Positions 1-15,200 of a DNA stretch of 64,000 nucleotides are shown piece after piece. The notes below the pieces were generated by a model. The model was not told the origin of the DNA and ran no database searches. It saw only the letters and a program-made list of their open reading frames with translations. A program made the translations under genes and the position numbers. Position 1 is the stretch's first letter, and every line of letters starts with the position of its first letter. Location of the stretch: contig OZ024902.1 in the NCBI GenBank assembly GCA_964017125.1, forward strand, positions 101,276,796-101,340,795, given 5' to 3'. This stretch comes from Flabesymbios commensalis (taxonomy: Eukaryota; Annelida; Polychaeta; Terebellida; Flabelligeridae).

Positions 1-182
1 AAAGCTTGCATATTTTCTGGCAAGTTTGATCTTTGTATATGTCCTTACAAGACTTGGCCTCACATGCTTTAACAAATGTATATTGATGAATTGTGAACAG
101 GTCCTACAGCAATAAGGTATTTGCTGAGGTGATCAGTATTTTCCATAGCATACCGGTTATTAAGTTTAGATGTTTTTTTTAG

Positions 183-277
183 ATTAATCGATCTCCAAGT
201 TTTGGTACAGATGAAAAACTTGATTATGACATCAAATCTGGTGTGGTTGAGGATACATTGAGACTACTTAATCTAAA
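183..277 (+). CDS. TTLL7: TTLL7 exon: end of ATP-grasp core
   Basis: A T-rich tract and AG end at 182; the donor GTGAGT starts at 278. The exon encodes INRSPSFGTDEKLDYDI and continues to LRLLNLK. The Asn of the first residues matches the conserved E-x-N metal ligand of the tubulin ligase fold, with the Glu expected in the preceding exon. The exon ends two bases into a codon. Confidence 0.9.
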
Positions 278-3200
278 GTGAGTTTTGAAGAAAGTTAATT
301 TAATTTAGTTATGTTTGTGCATGGTTATTAAGTTTCCATGTCTTATAAACAATTGATTGATTTTAAGATGAATATTTATCTATTTGGGATGTTGAAGAAC
401 CATAAATTAGACTTATTTCTGTTTTGTATTTATTAGAGCCAGTGATAAAAGAAAAAATATGGCAGCTCAGAAAGCAGAGGCACAGAGACGCCTTATGCGA
501 CCAAACAAAAGAGTTGAAGTGGATACCACAGACTTTGAGAAGAAACGTATTTCTGTAGAGCGGAAAAAAGATGAGCTGGTATGTTCATCATATTCATTCC
601 CCCACTGCATTGGAAATTGCAATCTGCACTGGTCTAAAATAATTCTATATTGAGAGAGTTTTAAAATTGTAAACAATGAAATATTAATTACACTACAAGT
701 TTAACCAGGCAATGCCTTATATAGGATTCCCCAACCCTTTAGCCCTTGTCTTGCTGAATAGCTTCAGTTGTATTTTAAAGCTGGAATTGCTACACAATTT
801 CCAGCTCTAAATGCAGGCCTTGACGTTTGAGGCGCACAAAAGTACATGCGCACCACAGCACACCTAATTAAAGTAAACTTAAAAGTGTGCACCTTGATCC
901 AGTCTGATAATGACACACGTTGAGATAAAAAAAACGTTAAACAGACACACTACCGGTAAACAATAGGCCCCTACTAACATATTAGCGCCAGTACGGCCTT
1001 GTCAATCGGCAGCGCGTGTATTGCATGCGGCAAGATCTGCAAATGACGAAAAATGTCTATATTTTTTATTCTATTTTATAAAATTGTATATATAAGGGCG
1101 AAGCAGGACAAAGGTTACCCCTCACAGTGTAGGGATCGACTTTAGTCGTCAGAAACTGACGTCTAAAGTCGATCCCCGCACTGTAAGAGTAAAACTATTT
1201 ATAATGACCGTAGACTCATAACATATGTATTCAAATGAATCGGAAAGAGCTAACTAAGACATTTATGATGATTTCAAATTGAAAAAAACCCTTTAGTTGC
1301 GATCTTTTTTTACAAAATGATTCAGTACATTGTCATCATTGGGTGATGGAGAATTTAGCTGATAAGCAAAAGGCAATATTTATTTCAAACATTTCAAATG
1401 ATATGGACACAGCCAGTTTTTTAATAGCACACAGTTTGAAGGCATTTTGAATTATGTTTGCTGTGACTAATATTTAAATCTATTTCTTTGTATATATATG
1501 CTATATGTACCCAGAGTTCGATTAATAGCTCGCTCCCGTTGGAGCGGCTTAATGGTACACATGTGGAGAGTTCATCTTGGTGAATCGTGGGCGCGCACAA
1601 CACAAAGCTAAATGATGACAGTTGCCATGGGCAAGCCAAAGGTCTCACAAAACAATCTAGTCATCATTATAGTCTCACAGCACAAATAAGCAATCAAAAT
1701 TACAAAAGGCATTTATTTTTACAACAGCATGTTCATGGTGTTGTAGTCATGGCTATTAAACTCAGACAGAATCTATGACGTTATATTCTCCCAACTCTGG
1801 CAACTGTATTGTATTTTGAGGGGAATTCATGAATGAAATAACTTCAATCTATGACGTCACAATTTATCATCTGTAGTAGTGAACTGCATATTTCATTAAT
1901 GAATGCAATACTATCACTATTTGTATTATGGGAGAAAGCTCTCCCTAGGCAGTGCCTTCTCATATTAAACTATTTTTTTTATTGGTAGCCTTCTATAGTT
2001 TCATCTCGGGTCAGTTTGATATAACTACATGTTTTTTTTAACAGAAAGATATGCTGATTCGTCTCCGTAAAGAAGCAACAAGAGAAGATTTTGAGAATCG
2101 TAACAGTGGGCGATTCAAACGGATATTCCCACCAGAAGATAAGTTTAGGCGAGAGAAGTATGCAGCTCTTTTAGCTGATGCCTACAGTATTTTTCTCTCT
2201 GGTAGAGGGGGCAGTCTCCAGGAAGAAATAAAACGTACATATACTGGTGCTTTGAGGGTAAGTCAGCTTATTTTTTGTCACTTTGTTTTTTACTTATTGC
2301 ATAGTTCATTTGCATAGTTTACTCTACCCTTTTCTTGCTAGATCTGTATATACAGTAGTTATTCCTTAAAGCACAAATGGGATAAAACATAATGAAACCA
2401 TGGATCCAAATCACAATTTGTTATAAATAATTCATCATCAATTGATCATGAAATTTTAGGCTAACTTCACTCGATTCTTCTAAAATACTGTGAATCGTGC
2501 TATAAATAATGGCCATCCATACATTAGGTGATGTCAGACACTATTCACTTGTAGTTCTGTAATCAAAGTTAGCGCTTTAACTCTCAATTATATCGGCCAT
2601 GTGTTATGTTCCCTACAATACTATGAAGGACATCAGGTTTCCTGACATGTAGCTCACTGTTAATGACCACATGGCGATTAGAACTCTTTGATATTAGCTG
2701 GTTATCCCTTGAATTATTTATCACCATTGACAAATTATTTTGAAGAAATGTAAAGCCAAGATGAACTTGATCACCTTGGACCTAACTGTTTATCAACCAT
2801 TGACGTGGAGTTATGCAAGGTACATTGCTCTTTTTCCGAAAGAAATCAGGCTCATTATTCATCATTATTCCCAGCAAACACATTGCTGTTCCAACATCAA
2901 CTCGGCATTGGATCAATATCTCATGCTTGCTGCAGTGTGTGGTGTCATGTGCAAATACATGTTTGTCATATAAGGAAATTTAAATTAATAGCTTTGAAAT
3001 AATTTTTATTCATTCTTTTTTGTCATTGTGTTGATATTTGTCATACATTTATTGCTATGGAGCTAGGATATGTGTCTCATATTTCCCAGGAGGAAGATGT
3101 TCTGGATATGTTAGCTCAATGTGAAGCTGATGAAAGAGAGGGAAAGACAGTTGCCACAAACCGACCTCCGAGAGGACCAAAGGTAAAATATCTGATCTTT

Positions 3201-6200
3201 CACTGATATTACTTCTTTATATGTTTTTTTTATTATTTTTATTATTGTAAATTAAATACATGGTCAATTTTTGCGCTACATGTCTTTAATACATTTTCAT
3301 ATTGTTATAATAACCATTTAATTATATATTCCTTAGAATTGTGATTGAAGGAAACAAAGTAATTATTAGATTTATATTGATGGTTAAATGTAACAGCACA
3401 ACTATATATTTTCATTTTAAATCTGTTTAAATTAGTGTTTAAACATCAAAACTAGCAAATTTTTGGGTATCAAATTAAACAAATGTAATTTTGTAATTTT
3501 CACCCATTTGAAGTTGTGGGGTGCAGCAGCGAGACACAACTTCAAGTGGGTGAAAATTTATGTAAGATAGCTTATTGTGTAAAGGGTTAATGCCACTTTG
3601 ACACCTGCTTCAAGCCTCTCCAGTTGTCCCACAAGGTTAATCTAAAACTGTCACTTCAATCAATTTACTGCAAAATAAATAATTTTATTGTAGTGTACAT
3701 ATAAAAAATATATGAAATAAAGCAATACTACAATGTTATCTACAATTGATCCTGAAAAAAATGTATGTCAATAGAATATGAAGTGTAGACTGCTTATATG
3801 TGTCCTGACATGGTAGGCAATTCATCAAATGTTTTTAGACCTAATTTTTGCAATTGTCTAGCAGCATATACTTTATTGCTGTATATTTCAGCACTACCAT
3901 ATTTTCAAATTGATTTCATTCCCATTCTTCTGATATTTTTTTTTTCACAATGCTCACAACAAAAAAAGTGTGTTTTCCAAGATGAAGATGACCACCCAAA
4001 AGCTTGTGAGCACAATATCTTGTAAACCGTATTTTTCTGACATGAGACTCATTATGTACAAAAGGGTCACATATAGACATTTAATAAAGATATTTTTTTC
4101 TGGCAAATGTTTCCTCAGTCTTAAGAAAACATAAACAGTAAATACTATGATCAGCACTGCTGCAAAGTAAACAGTATCACACAAAAATGTCACATCTAGT
4201 TGATCTGATACAGTATGAAGATTGATCCAAAAGTTTATAGCTTTTCTTCCGCAATTTTGTATTTATACTTAATTAAGCCAGCCTTTTTTATCCCCCGCCC
4301 GTAGGGGAAGGGGGATTTTAGTCAGAAATAATTCAAATTTTACAATCTCATTACCCACGATATGGAAATGTGCAGATGATTTTACTGAAATGTAAAATAG
4401 CCACCACAAGTGGACTTTTCAGATATTTGTGGGGGCAACAACTTAAACCTAATTTATGGTGGGGGATGATATAGGACTTCAGGCCTCTTGTTATTACCGG
4501 GTATATGTTTTACGGGCCCGGCGACATTGATTTAACCAAAATAAAATAAAATTGTTATTTTTTTATTTACGCTGATGCTGATTTTCAATACTTCAACGTG
4601 TTATTCCACATAAAAAAATTCTTGTGAAAACTCTGATTTCACCATGCTTTGAGCTCCTGAGAACCGACACACACAACTATCCGTGGCCTGTAAACTTGAT
4701 AAAGATGTCCCGCGTGCCACACAATTGCTATTAAACCTGTAGTATTAAAGTACCTATTTGAGTATTATGTTTCTTTTTTCTTTGTAAGTCTTCAGGTCAG
4801 CATTTTTAAAATATATCTGAATTGTATTTAATTTTTTCTATTCCGAATCCCGACATAGTTTCCTAGGAGTTTCTGATCATAAAACATATAATAAAAAAAT
4901 CTGGCCTTATATAATTATTCAGCCTCTGGGATACTATGTTGTGATTTTCTTTAAAATATAAAATTATTGATACATCGGTCATTGGCGGTCTGATTGATAG
5001 TGGAACACATGGTTGATAATGATCATGTCAAACTTCTGTGTTTGCTTCACGGGGTGTCCCATCACAAGTATCTAGTAATATCAATTAATACCCTACTCAT
5101 TCTCAAAAATTCTAGTTAAAAGTCACTATTAGTGATACTTTGTTTATGCAGTATTATCGCTGTAGTATTATCACTGTAAGATAGAGAAGTGCATGGTCCC
5201 TAAGGTGAACATTTTTTTTTAAATAACGAGACTAACATCACTTTGCGACTGGTAGAATTATGTTGTTTGAAATTAGTCCTGCATCTGACAAACGACCACC
5301 ATGTATTTTTTAATTTAAAAATGCATGCCTGTTGTTTAGTCATAGGGATGCAGTATATAACAATCACAATCTACAGCAGGCTTACATGCTATCAAAATAT
5401 ATTTAGAAATGAATTTTTTTAGTAAACAAAGCTCCCCCTCTGTGGGTTACTATTTTGTATTTTACAAACAATTAAAATGTGACTAAATGGGATGCTGTGA
5501 CAGGAGTATGATTATGCAGAAAGAAACAGAAGATGTAGAAGTGCTGCATTGGCCTTGCTCAAATCAAATGGACCAGTGTCTCTCAGATTTACCTCTGGCC
5601 CTAGAACAACTTTAAGCTATATGGTATCCCTGAAAAACCTTCTGACTGCATGCTTTCATATTTAATATTTGTCTTTGTTGAAACATTGGTTTTGATCAGA
5701 ATATTTACTCTCGATGGGAAATTCAGATTTTAGTAAATGGTTATTAAATATTTCTCAAAGAATGAATGTATTATATACTAACCTGTGGTTCTGGTTTGTC
5801 TTGTGTAAAATCTGAAAAGTTTTTCATTAGTAGTATATATATGTAAAAGCATGCAGGAATAATTTTAATTTGGTCACAAGTTTTGTATTTTACCTGAATT
5901 GGAGAGTGTAGAAATATTTTTCCTATTACTTTCCATAAACTTTTTTTAATACAATCTAGATAGGCAAATTATAAGGTTATATTTAATAAAATTGAATTTT
6001 AATATTTTAATGGTCAGAAAAAATGCACAGTCAGTGGGTTTATTTTTTAATTGTAACCGTTTAGCATTTAAAAAAGGAGCTTTTTGTGTGTGGTATTTGG
6101 TTTACACTCAATGGACATTACAGTGGATTTGCTAAATTATTGTCATTGAAGTGGAGAGTACATAATTTATTATTCTTTACATGATTATATTGTGACATAG

Positions 6201-9200
6201 CCTACTGGCCAATAAAACTGTCAGTTAATTTTTGTCTGACTCTTAGATAATCAAGGTACATGCATCAACAGTTTCATTCTTGTGTGATGTAGAAGATATA
6301 TAGATATGATCATTTGTTGTACAATGATAAGATATTGGTATGCACAATTCCCTTCTAACATTTTCCTCTGAAGGAGAATCAGCTCAAATTAAGACAAAAT
6401 TTGTCAAGTTTTCAAGGTACTTAAAAATATATCTTATTTACTGACAACTGTGTGAGACTTTCAACGCAGTCTTTTAAGAAATAAATACATACAGGTTATT
6501 GTGAACATCCCTTGAGGTTAGGAATTTTGTATTTATTTGCTTATGGCCGACATACTAGTTACCGTAACATATCTTTTGCCCAGAATATCTGAAGTAATCA
6601 ATTTTGATAACGGGAATCAACTAAATATGTTTGTGCAGTTTCATTCAATAGCTGAGAGTTATTGCTTGACATCGTCTCTGTGCACTTTAAAGTTAGGCTT
6701 ATAACATTCCAATATATTTTCTTGACAAAACATCTTAGTTTTCAGCCCTTTTATTAGACATTGATTATAATCCAGTATTTCAAAACCATGAGTTTCTTGC
6801 AAATTATGAAGAACCTATGATCTGTATTTAACATGCAAGTTCTTTTTATATTAATTATTTGCAAATTTTACAATTTACTAAAAATATCAAACTCCAAACA
6901 CAATTTGGAGAATCGTCATAAATATGTATGTACAAATCATAAGTGATGTAATTATATAAATATTATTAGTATCATATTGAAAAATGTAGAATTTTAACTA
7001 GGTACCAGTTTTGCACAAAAAATATGAACTTTTTAGGGATCACATTTTTACATTGCCAAAAATGGATAATAACAACTGAAGTATTAAAAGGGCTATATAA
7101 CAAACAATTTGTGATAGTCATATTTCATTGTTAAATTTTCTTTCTTTGACGAATTATAGTATTTTTAAAAAGCAATCAGCATTTATTACATGTAATAAAT
7201 AGAACAATCAAATAATTTAAATAGTATGAAAAATAAGTAAATAATTAGTATGGCCTCCATATAGCAGATGAAGTCTCCGAAGAATGAGCTGGACCGTGGT
7301 GATTGGAATAAACGGGCTCCCTCAGGATTGAGAGGTCAATCAGTGGTAAAATAGGAATATTAACCTTATCGAGTGCCAAGTGTTTATAGAATACAGGTTG
7401 AGCACATACTGGATACCATATGAATCGCTAATTGAGGCATAGTGTAAAAAACTGTTCAGTATCAAGAAAAATGATTGACATGCAAGACGTGTTATCAACA
7501 ACATTAATTCAGTTTGGTTTATATTACCGGGTATATATTTGAAGCATTATAATTATATGTCTAGTATAACGATAAGTAATTCAAATTTATTTCAGAATCT
7601 GTACAATGATATACTGTTTGCTGGTATTTTTCTACCCAGTGCAATATTCCAGTTGAAATTTAAATTAAGAGGTTCATATTTACTTTGAGAAACGAATCAA
7701 GAGCCAGATTACAATGTAATTATGTCATTTAACTTAATCTATGCCACAATTAGTTATTATGAGGTTATCAGAGTGATATAAGTGCTACATATAGATGCGC
7801 TTGTAAAATGAATCATCTGATTTTGCTGAACATAATACTGCATGTGCTGATTGAAACACACCTGAGTAATTGAAGTGAAAACACTATTACAACCCCGAAA
7901 ATCACCTTGTATATACGGGTTGTGGCACTGCAACTGCTAACTATTTTCGTATATTGCTAGGATATTTTAAAAACATGTATGCTGATAATGTAAGTAACAA
8001 TAACAAGTGGTTGTCACTGAACTAAGAGTGACAGTTTGGAATGGATTTGAATTAGTGAGATTTTAGCATTTTTTGTTCAAGCAGATGTTAATTCTGATGA
8101 AATGTAGGTGTATGGATATTGTAGAATAATTTTTTTTATTTTTTCAAATTTATAAATGACACTATGTCAGTGCTAAATTGTCTTCAAATATTAAGGTCGT
8201 GTTTTGTCATCTGTTTGGTGGTTGACTTTCTGAAATCGATATGACCAATATATATTGTTTTCATCATTATTCTAAATTAGTTTTTTTTTTTTTTGCAGTT
8301 AAAATTTGTGTTGCATAAAAGACACCTTTAGGCACACAATCACACTCTATATCAATACCATGGCCTATCTGTGCATTCTTAAAATTGCCTTAAATTTGCA
8401 CAGTCTATGTTACTATTATTAACATCTACCGGTTCTACTTTAATGCTGACAAACAACATTATTTTGCACAACTCAGTCAAACCTCAAGTCTAATTTATTT
8501 GAATCCCAGGTCGTTAAAAGCATAGTTAATAATTTTCATTGAATTAGGTGGCATTCTTCTCCTTACTATATAGATCAGCACATTAAGATTTTACTTTTTA
8601 CCCCTCGACCCGGTGGGCCCGTAGGGGTATTGTCGTCCCCTTCGTGCATCTCCGCCGCCGCCGTATTCTGCCTTTTGGCTGCCTTTTGGCTACTACACAT
8701 GTACACCAACATGGTGCAACAGATTGAATTCATAATTCATAGAAACATTCAATCCCCCTGGCAATTTTTTTTTCCAAGGTCCAGGTCATAGGTGAAGGTC
8801 AAGGTCAAAGATGCAAAAAATTCTTGTTAACGCGATAACTTGAAAAATAATTATTGGATCTCTACAATTTTTTATGTGAAGTTACCCATGAGTATGCAGA
8901 TGACCTGATTAGATTTTAGCTTCCCACCGATAATCAATATGGCTGCCACTTAGCGCCTACATTTTTCTTTTCCACCTACCGGTAATTTTTTTTCAGATTT
9001 TTTCCTTAAAATCTAGCTGGTATATAGAGGTTTTCGAGGTCTGTGACTCTATTGGCAATTGTCCGTTCTCATGTGAGGTCTACCGAAAACGAGGCTATTG
9101 CAGCCATCTTGATTTTATCATTGATCTTCTGTTATTGGCATAACCTATTGGAAGCAGTTGTGTCAGATTTGTAGACATATTGAGTCACTGCATCAGCTGA

Positions 9201-12200
9201 GGGGTGTTTGATTGCTTGCATTGTATTTTCTAATGTTATCTTTAACCACCACTTTCCATTGATTAGATTTTGTTGTATTTGCTGGACTCAAATTTTTTAA
9301 GAGAATATTAAATCTATTGTAATATTTGAATAAATTGTTATCGTGAACATTGTCTTTTTGCACATGTTATATGTCACTAGCAGATAACAGTTTAACCCCT
9401 ACAGCGTGGGGATTGACTTTAGTTGTCAGAATCTGACGTCTACAGACGTCAAATTCTGACTACTAAAGTCGAACCCGACACTGTAAGAATAAAACTATTT
9501 ATAAAGGCCGTAGATCCATAACATAGGTATTTAAATGAAGCGGAAAGAGCTAACTAAGACATTTATGATGATTTCAATTCGAATTCAGCAACATCAATGT
9601 GAACAATAATAAACTACTGTCGTTTCAATGTATGCCTACATACTGTATATATACCTGTATGTAGTTTTTTTTATCTGCAGGTCACAATAATTATGTGTCT
9701 GCTTATTTTAGCCTCTTCAGAGCATGCCATCGCTGTCTCCCGAACGTGGAGATGAAGACGGTGAGGACAGTGATGGAGGCAGTGACTCACATGGTCATAC
9801 AGGACCTCAAGGGTCGAGAGCGGCCAGCCACAGTCCCTGGAGGACGTCTGTCAGACCAGGCTCAGGCACCCGAGGCGTCGGTACTCATAGGTCCAGGTCA
9901 CTCACACGTACTGCTGGAGGCTATCCATCACAGATGTCTATAACGGTATGCAAACAGGAGGTGCTTAACCAATGTTAGGTCAATGTTGGACCGGCATTGC
10001 AAATATTGGGCCAACATTAAGCCAGCATTGGGTGAACTTCTTGTGCCTACTGGGTAGCTATTGTCATAAATGTTATTACTGATGATATAATAATCTAAAT
10101 ATATGATTTCTGCAATGTTAGAAAATGAAACAAACTATCAGGATATTCAGTTAAAATGGAAAGCATGCATATACATGTAACAGTATGGGTACTAAAATCA
10201 TATGTATTAAATTAGAAAACAGCACAATTTACAAACATGGGAATGAAACTGTCATAGGCCTATATCTGTACTTTTTTCAGTAAATATCATCTATAACTAT
10301 CTTTTAGTAGCCTACAATTTTGTCTCAATCAAAACAAATTATGAAGGGATTGCATTCGCTTTTTTCTAAAAATAAGGTTTAAAAGTGAATTGAGCTCAAA
10401 CAATACTTTTGGTAATTAATTGATTTTTAATCAAATATTACAATTCAAAATGTGTATTACCTGGTCACTAATCCAGTGTTAGAACATTTATATAATTAAG
10501 GATTTATTAGCAATAGGACTTTCTACCTTATCGATGGTTATTTCTGTCAACTAAGTATATGCAGTTTTTATGCAAGTGAATAAAAATAGAGTTTTAAATA
10601 CTTTGTTTAACTTAATTTAAAACAGATAATTCAGAGGAGCTTAATTTCAATATGCAAAGAAAATAAATGCTATGAATTTATTGAGGCCTACTCAGACTCC
10701 ATTCCCATAGCTAAAATATAATTGTTTTTATATTGGATACCCGGTATATCAGTTCTGTTTTTCTTCTCATAGGAAGATCTACAAAACATGATGAATCAGA
10801 AAGATCAGGATGAAGAACTCACAAAACGAACATTGCTGGCATTGAATGACATGCGTATAAAATTCCCTGGAAAATCAGATGAAGAAGCTGAATATATATT
10901 GGACAGTGTAAGATTTCCTGTGTTTGAAGTACACTTATCAATGTCGAAAATGTAGACTTTTGCCATATTCTTGCCTGTAATAGCAAGCTGTACCAATATT
11001 TAGCCTTTTTCTTAAAAAGGATTATTTTATGGCATTAATCTTGTTTTTTGAGCGCAATTGAAAAATATCTACTCCTCCCTTTCCATTGTGTGATGCATTG
11101 TCAGCTGATGATTACCAGATGAAATACAAGATGTTCCTTATAACTACTAATTTTACACAAATTAAAAAAAACACTTAATTGCATAAGACCTCATTGTCTT
11201 GATCTACAAACATGTTTTGTGCTTTTTTTAGTTACATGAGCACTGGAAGTACCATAAGCCACGGGTAGCATCATACTGGCTTGTCAAACTGGATTCTATT
11301 AAAAGACGCAAGGTAATCATTAACCTATGCTTACTGCGATAAAAAAATTGAATCAAATAGGGCCTATGCTTTCCTTACATTTATGGTATGTTTATAGTAA
11401 AAACTTGCTATTTTTATCAATCAAATTTAGTTGAAAAAAGTACAATGGGTATGAAGTACCGGTACACCAATTTAGTTTTGTTGTACCAATGCAATGGAAA
11501 GGAAAGAATTATTCCATATATATTATTATACATGTATATATACATGTACCAGTACCCATTCTTAAATAAAGATTATAATTTTAATGGATGATATCAAAGG
11601 AATTGTTCTAAAACAGAACAATCTTAAAAAAATAAGTTAAAAATAATGTATGTTATGTCTATATACAGTAGTTATTCGTTATAACACGATCGATGGGGTC
11701 CATAAGTACGAATCGTGTTATAAGCCGATCGTGTTATACGAAATGGCCCGATTTTATCTAGTACTACTAGATACGATATGACTGGAGATACACGGGATGC
11801 GGAAATATAAATAACTGACACGGGACAATATACTAGCTTGTAGCATAACGTTGTTTCCCGGCCTTACTTACTGTACAAATATCGGAGTTTTAGAAGTTAT
11901 ATTGATTATTATTTGTAAATTATAATAAATAATAAAAATGTGAATTGGTTGAATGTGTCTAATATAAACAGTACAAGTAAAATTAGTTGAATCAGGAATA
12001 CAGGACTCGCGAACAGAGTGACACTGCGTATACAAGTCTGTGTCATGTACAGCGTTCAATTACGTCATCATTTTGAGAGTAGAGGTGTCAAAATCTCGTG
12101 AAATATCACTCTCAACGTGAGATCATACGAGACTGTCAATCATCCTGACACCTGACATCCTGGGAGGCGGGTGTTGACCAAATCCAATCAGCGTTTGAAC

Positions 12201-15200
12201 ACAACAAACACGATGTCTTTGCATTTTTTGTATCGTGCAATCAATTACTACAACACGAATATTATGGTTTTTTCCAAATCGTGTAATAAAACAGCCTATC
12301 ACTGATGTTATATTATTCATAGGATCACTACCAAGCCTGTAGGCTTGAAATGGTTTGCGACGCTTACGTTTACTTGCGGCGTCGATCATCGCGTAACTGC
12401 CCGCAAATGAACCAGTGCTGATTTAATGCTGGGCAAGCGTCAAGGTCAGGTGAGATGGGAGGGAGATATTGACCAATCAGCGTTAGAACACGCTTGTCAA
12501 TCAAACTTGTCGGTGAGCTGTCCATACTGACAGTGATTTATGACTGATCATATCGGCATAAAAATATATTTATGCAACACCATTAAATCGAATATAATAA
12601 CTTAATTTATAAATTATTAAACAAAATGACTTGTTTATCATAACACGAAATGTTCTTAATATTTTCTTTTAAATTGGTTAATAAACTAATCTAACACCAG
12701 TCTTTTTGTATGCTTTTTAATTGTGTAATAATTTATTATGACATGAATGTTGCTCTTCTAAATTATGTAATAAATTATTATATCCCTGATATTATATTAT
12801 TAATAGGATAACTACCAAGCCTGTAGGCTTGAAAACGTTTAAAACGCTTCAATAAACTATCCCAACCATGGCTAGACTTTTACTAGCAAAGGGAGGGGGG
12901 GGTGGTTAACTGATTCCAAAATAAACTGAACAATACATGTACTGGTCACTTGTCACGGTTGATTCCACAGACTTGATAGAACACCCGAGCTAATCCGTGT
13001 ATTTTACATCTGCAATACACCAGTCTATATGAAAATATAACCAGCGCCAATACAGATTGCCGTACTACAGACACTAACCCTGCGGTCACTAAGTCATCAA
13101 AACTAAAACAATAATAATTCACAATAAGAACAACGTAGTCCACATTGTAATATAAATATATCTATTGCAAAAAAAAAACGTGCTGCAGAAACATGGTGTA
13201 GCAATTTTGTAGCCGTACTTGGTATTGTTCTGACAAAAATTTACATGAATCAGGTTTGATGGGTGTGAAAAGGTTAACTTGGTTAACTTAGTTTTGGTCC
13301 CAGGAGATCAAGTTCATATAAGATTTATGTTTATTTTAAATAATTTAGGAATGGAATAAGACGGCGATAAATAATTCAAGAGTTAGCCATGTGGTACTTA
13401 ACAGTGTACCACACGTCAAGAAACATGATGTGCTTCACAAAATTGTCGCGAACATAACACCTTGCAATACAAACGAGAATGCTGCTCGACATTGCACAAT
13501 GTGAGTTGTGAAGAAGTGGCATTCATCAAACGATCGGCGTGTCATCACCTCTGGCTACCTATTTTATTACGTGATTTAAAAATAACCATTTTCGGTTGAA
13601 CCTGCTAAATTAAGTTAATTTTATTTAATAGCTAGGATTACTGACATCAAATCGTGCACGTCATATTCGTGTTATAATATTTTATAACACGATATAAAAA
13701 GCACCATATTCGTGTTATAATATTTTATGACACGATATAAAACACATGATATAAAACACATCATATTCGTGTTATAGTATTTCATTAAATGCGATTTTAA
13801 AAACTTGCAGAATCACCATATTCGTGTTATAATATTTTAATACAGATTAAAAAAACATGTAATACCATTATTATTCGTGTTATAATATTTTTATTACACT
13901 ATTTAAATAAACATGTTCCTTGGCTAAACACGCCACATTAAGTTAATTTGATTAAGTAAATACATTTTCTGAGATCAAATCGTGCACGTCATATTCGCTT
14001 TATATTATCTATTACACGATTCGTGTTTGCATTGAATTTAAGCTCAAATACGAAATGAGATACGGCGACTTTGCGTGAGCGTCATGCGTGAACGATTAGG
14101 CCTACCGCTACAGCACGATTAACATGTGACGTTGGAGGACAATTTCATGCTTAATTGGATGTTCAAATATTTATAACACGATTTTTCCAGAAAAATGGTA
14201 AAAAAGATAGTGTAAAATTTTGGGATCCATGGTTGCATCGTGTTATATCCGATTCGTGTAGTACGATTCGTGCTATAACGGATAATTACTGTACTCATGC
14301 TTTCTTTTTTTATGCATTAGAAGATGTGTTTGAAAAAAAGCAGATTTTATACATTTCTGATTTTTTTTAGGTTATTGATATTGTACGGTCCAATGTACGA
14401 GCGGTTCTACAGAGGACATGGAAATGTTCTGATGTGGAAAGCTTGCATCTCTACAGGATATTTGGACGAGTATTCAACAGACTTCTCTGGAGCCATGGCC
14501 AAGGCCTTTGGAATTGTTTTCAAACATCAAGGTTCAGACATTTTTACTCCCCACTCATCACATTTTTTTGATGGGGTATCATTTGAAAGTTACCTGTTGA
14601 ATTTTGTTCATTAAGCATTCCCCATATTACTTGGATGCTAATAATAGGATGTTTAGGATGTTTATAATAGGATTGTTCCTCATCCACCAATTTGGGGCAG
14701 TCGCGAATTGATTTAGTCCTAACTGATAAACTAATTGATGCATTTTGTTTCTTTTTCACATACCGTATATGATTACTTTCTGGAAATAATCTATCGAAGA
14801 AAATGGGTGACGTTGAAAAAATAGAGACAGTGCTGGAAGGGGGGGGGGGGGGGTTGGTAGTGCAATTGTTTTGAAAAATATAATTGTAGATTTTTGGGTT
14901 ATTTTTGGTGGGTGGTGGGGTGTGGTGTGCAATGCAAGTATTATAGCCATATATAGGCCTCTTGATTCAGCTCTTTACCGATTATGCAACAAATTATTTC
15001 ATTCCCTCATGGCCAGGTGAGACAAGGTCACAGCACAGAAAACGTTCAAAATTGTAAATTTGTTTGTTTATTATCGCTTTATAATTTCATTCACATATCT
15101 TTGATAAGTTTCAATATATTTGTTCTCAAACTGACTGCTATGAATAAACTGCACTGATAGCTAACAAATAGTGTAGTGAATAAATTTTCAGCGTTTCCTC

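Noticed and set aside
9695-9943. 82-residue ORF in the alternative frame over the TTLL7 linker exon
   Set aside because: The frame that matches TTLL7 (PLQSMPSLSP) and the splice phases exclude it.
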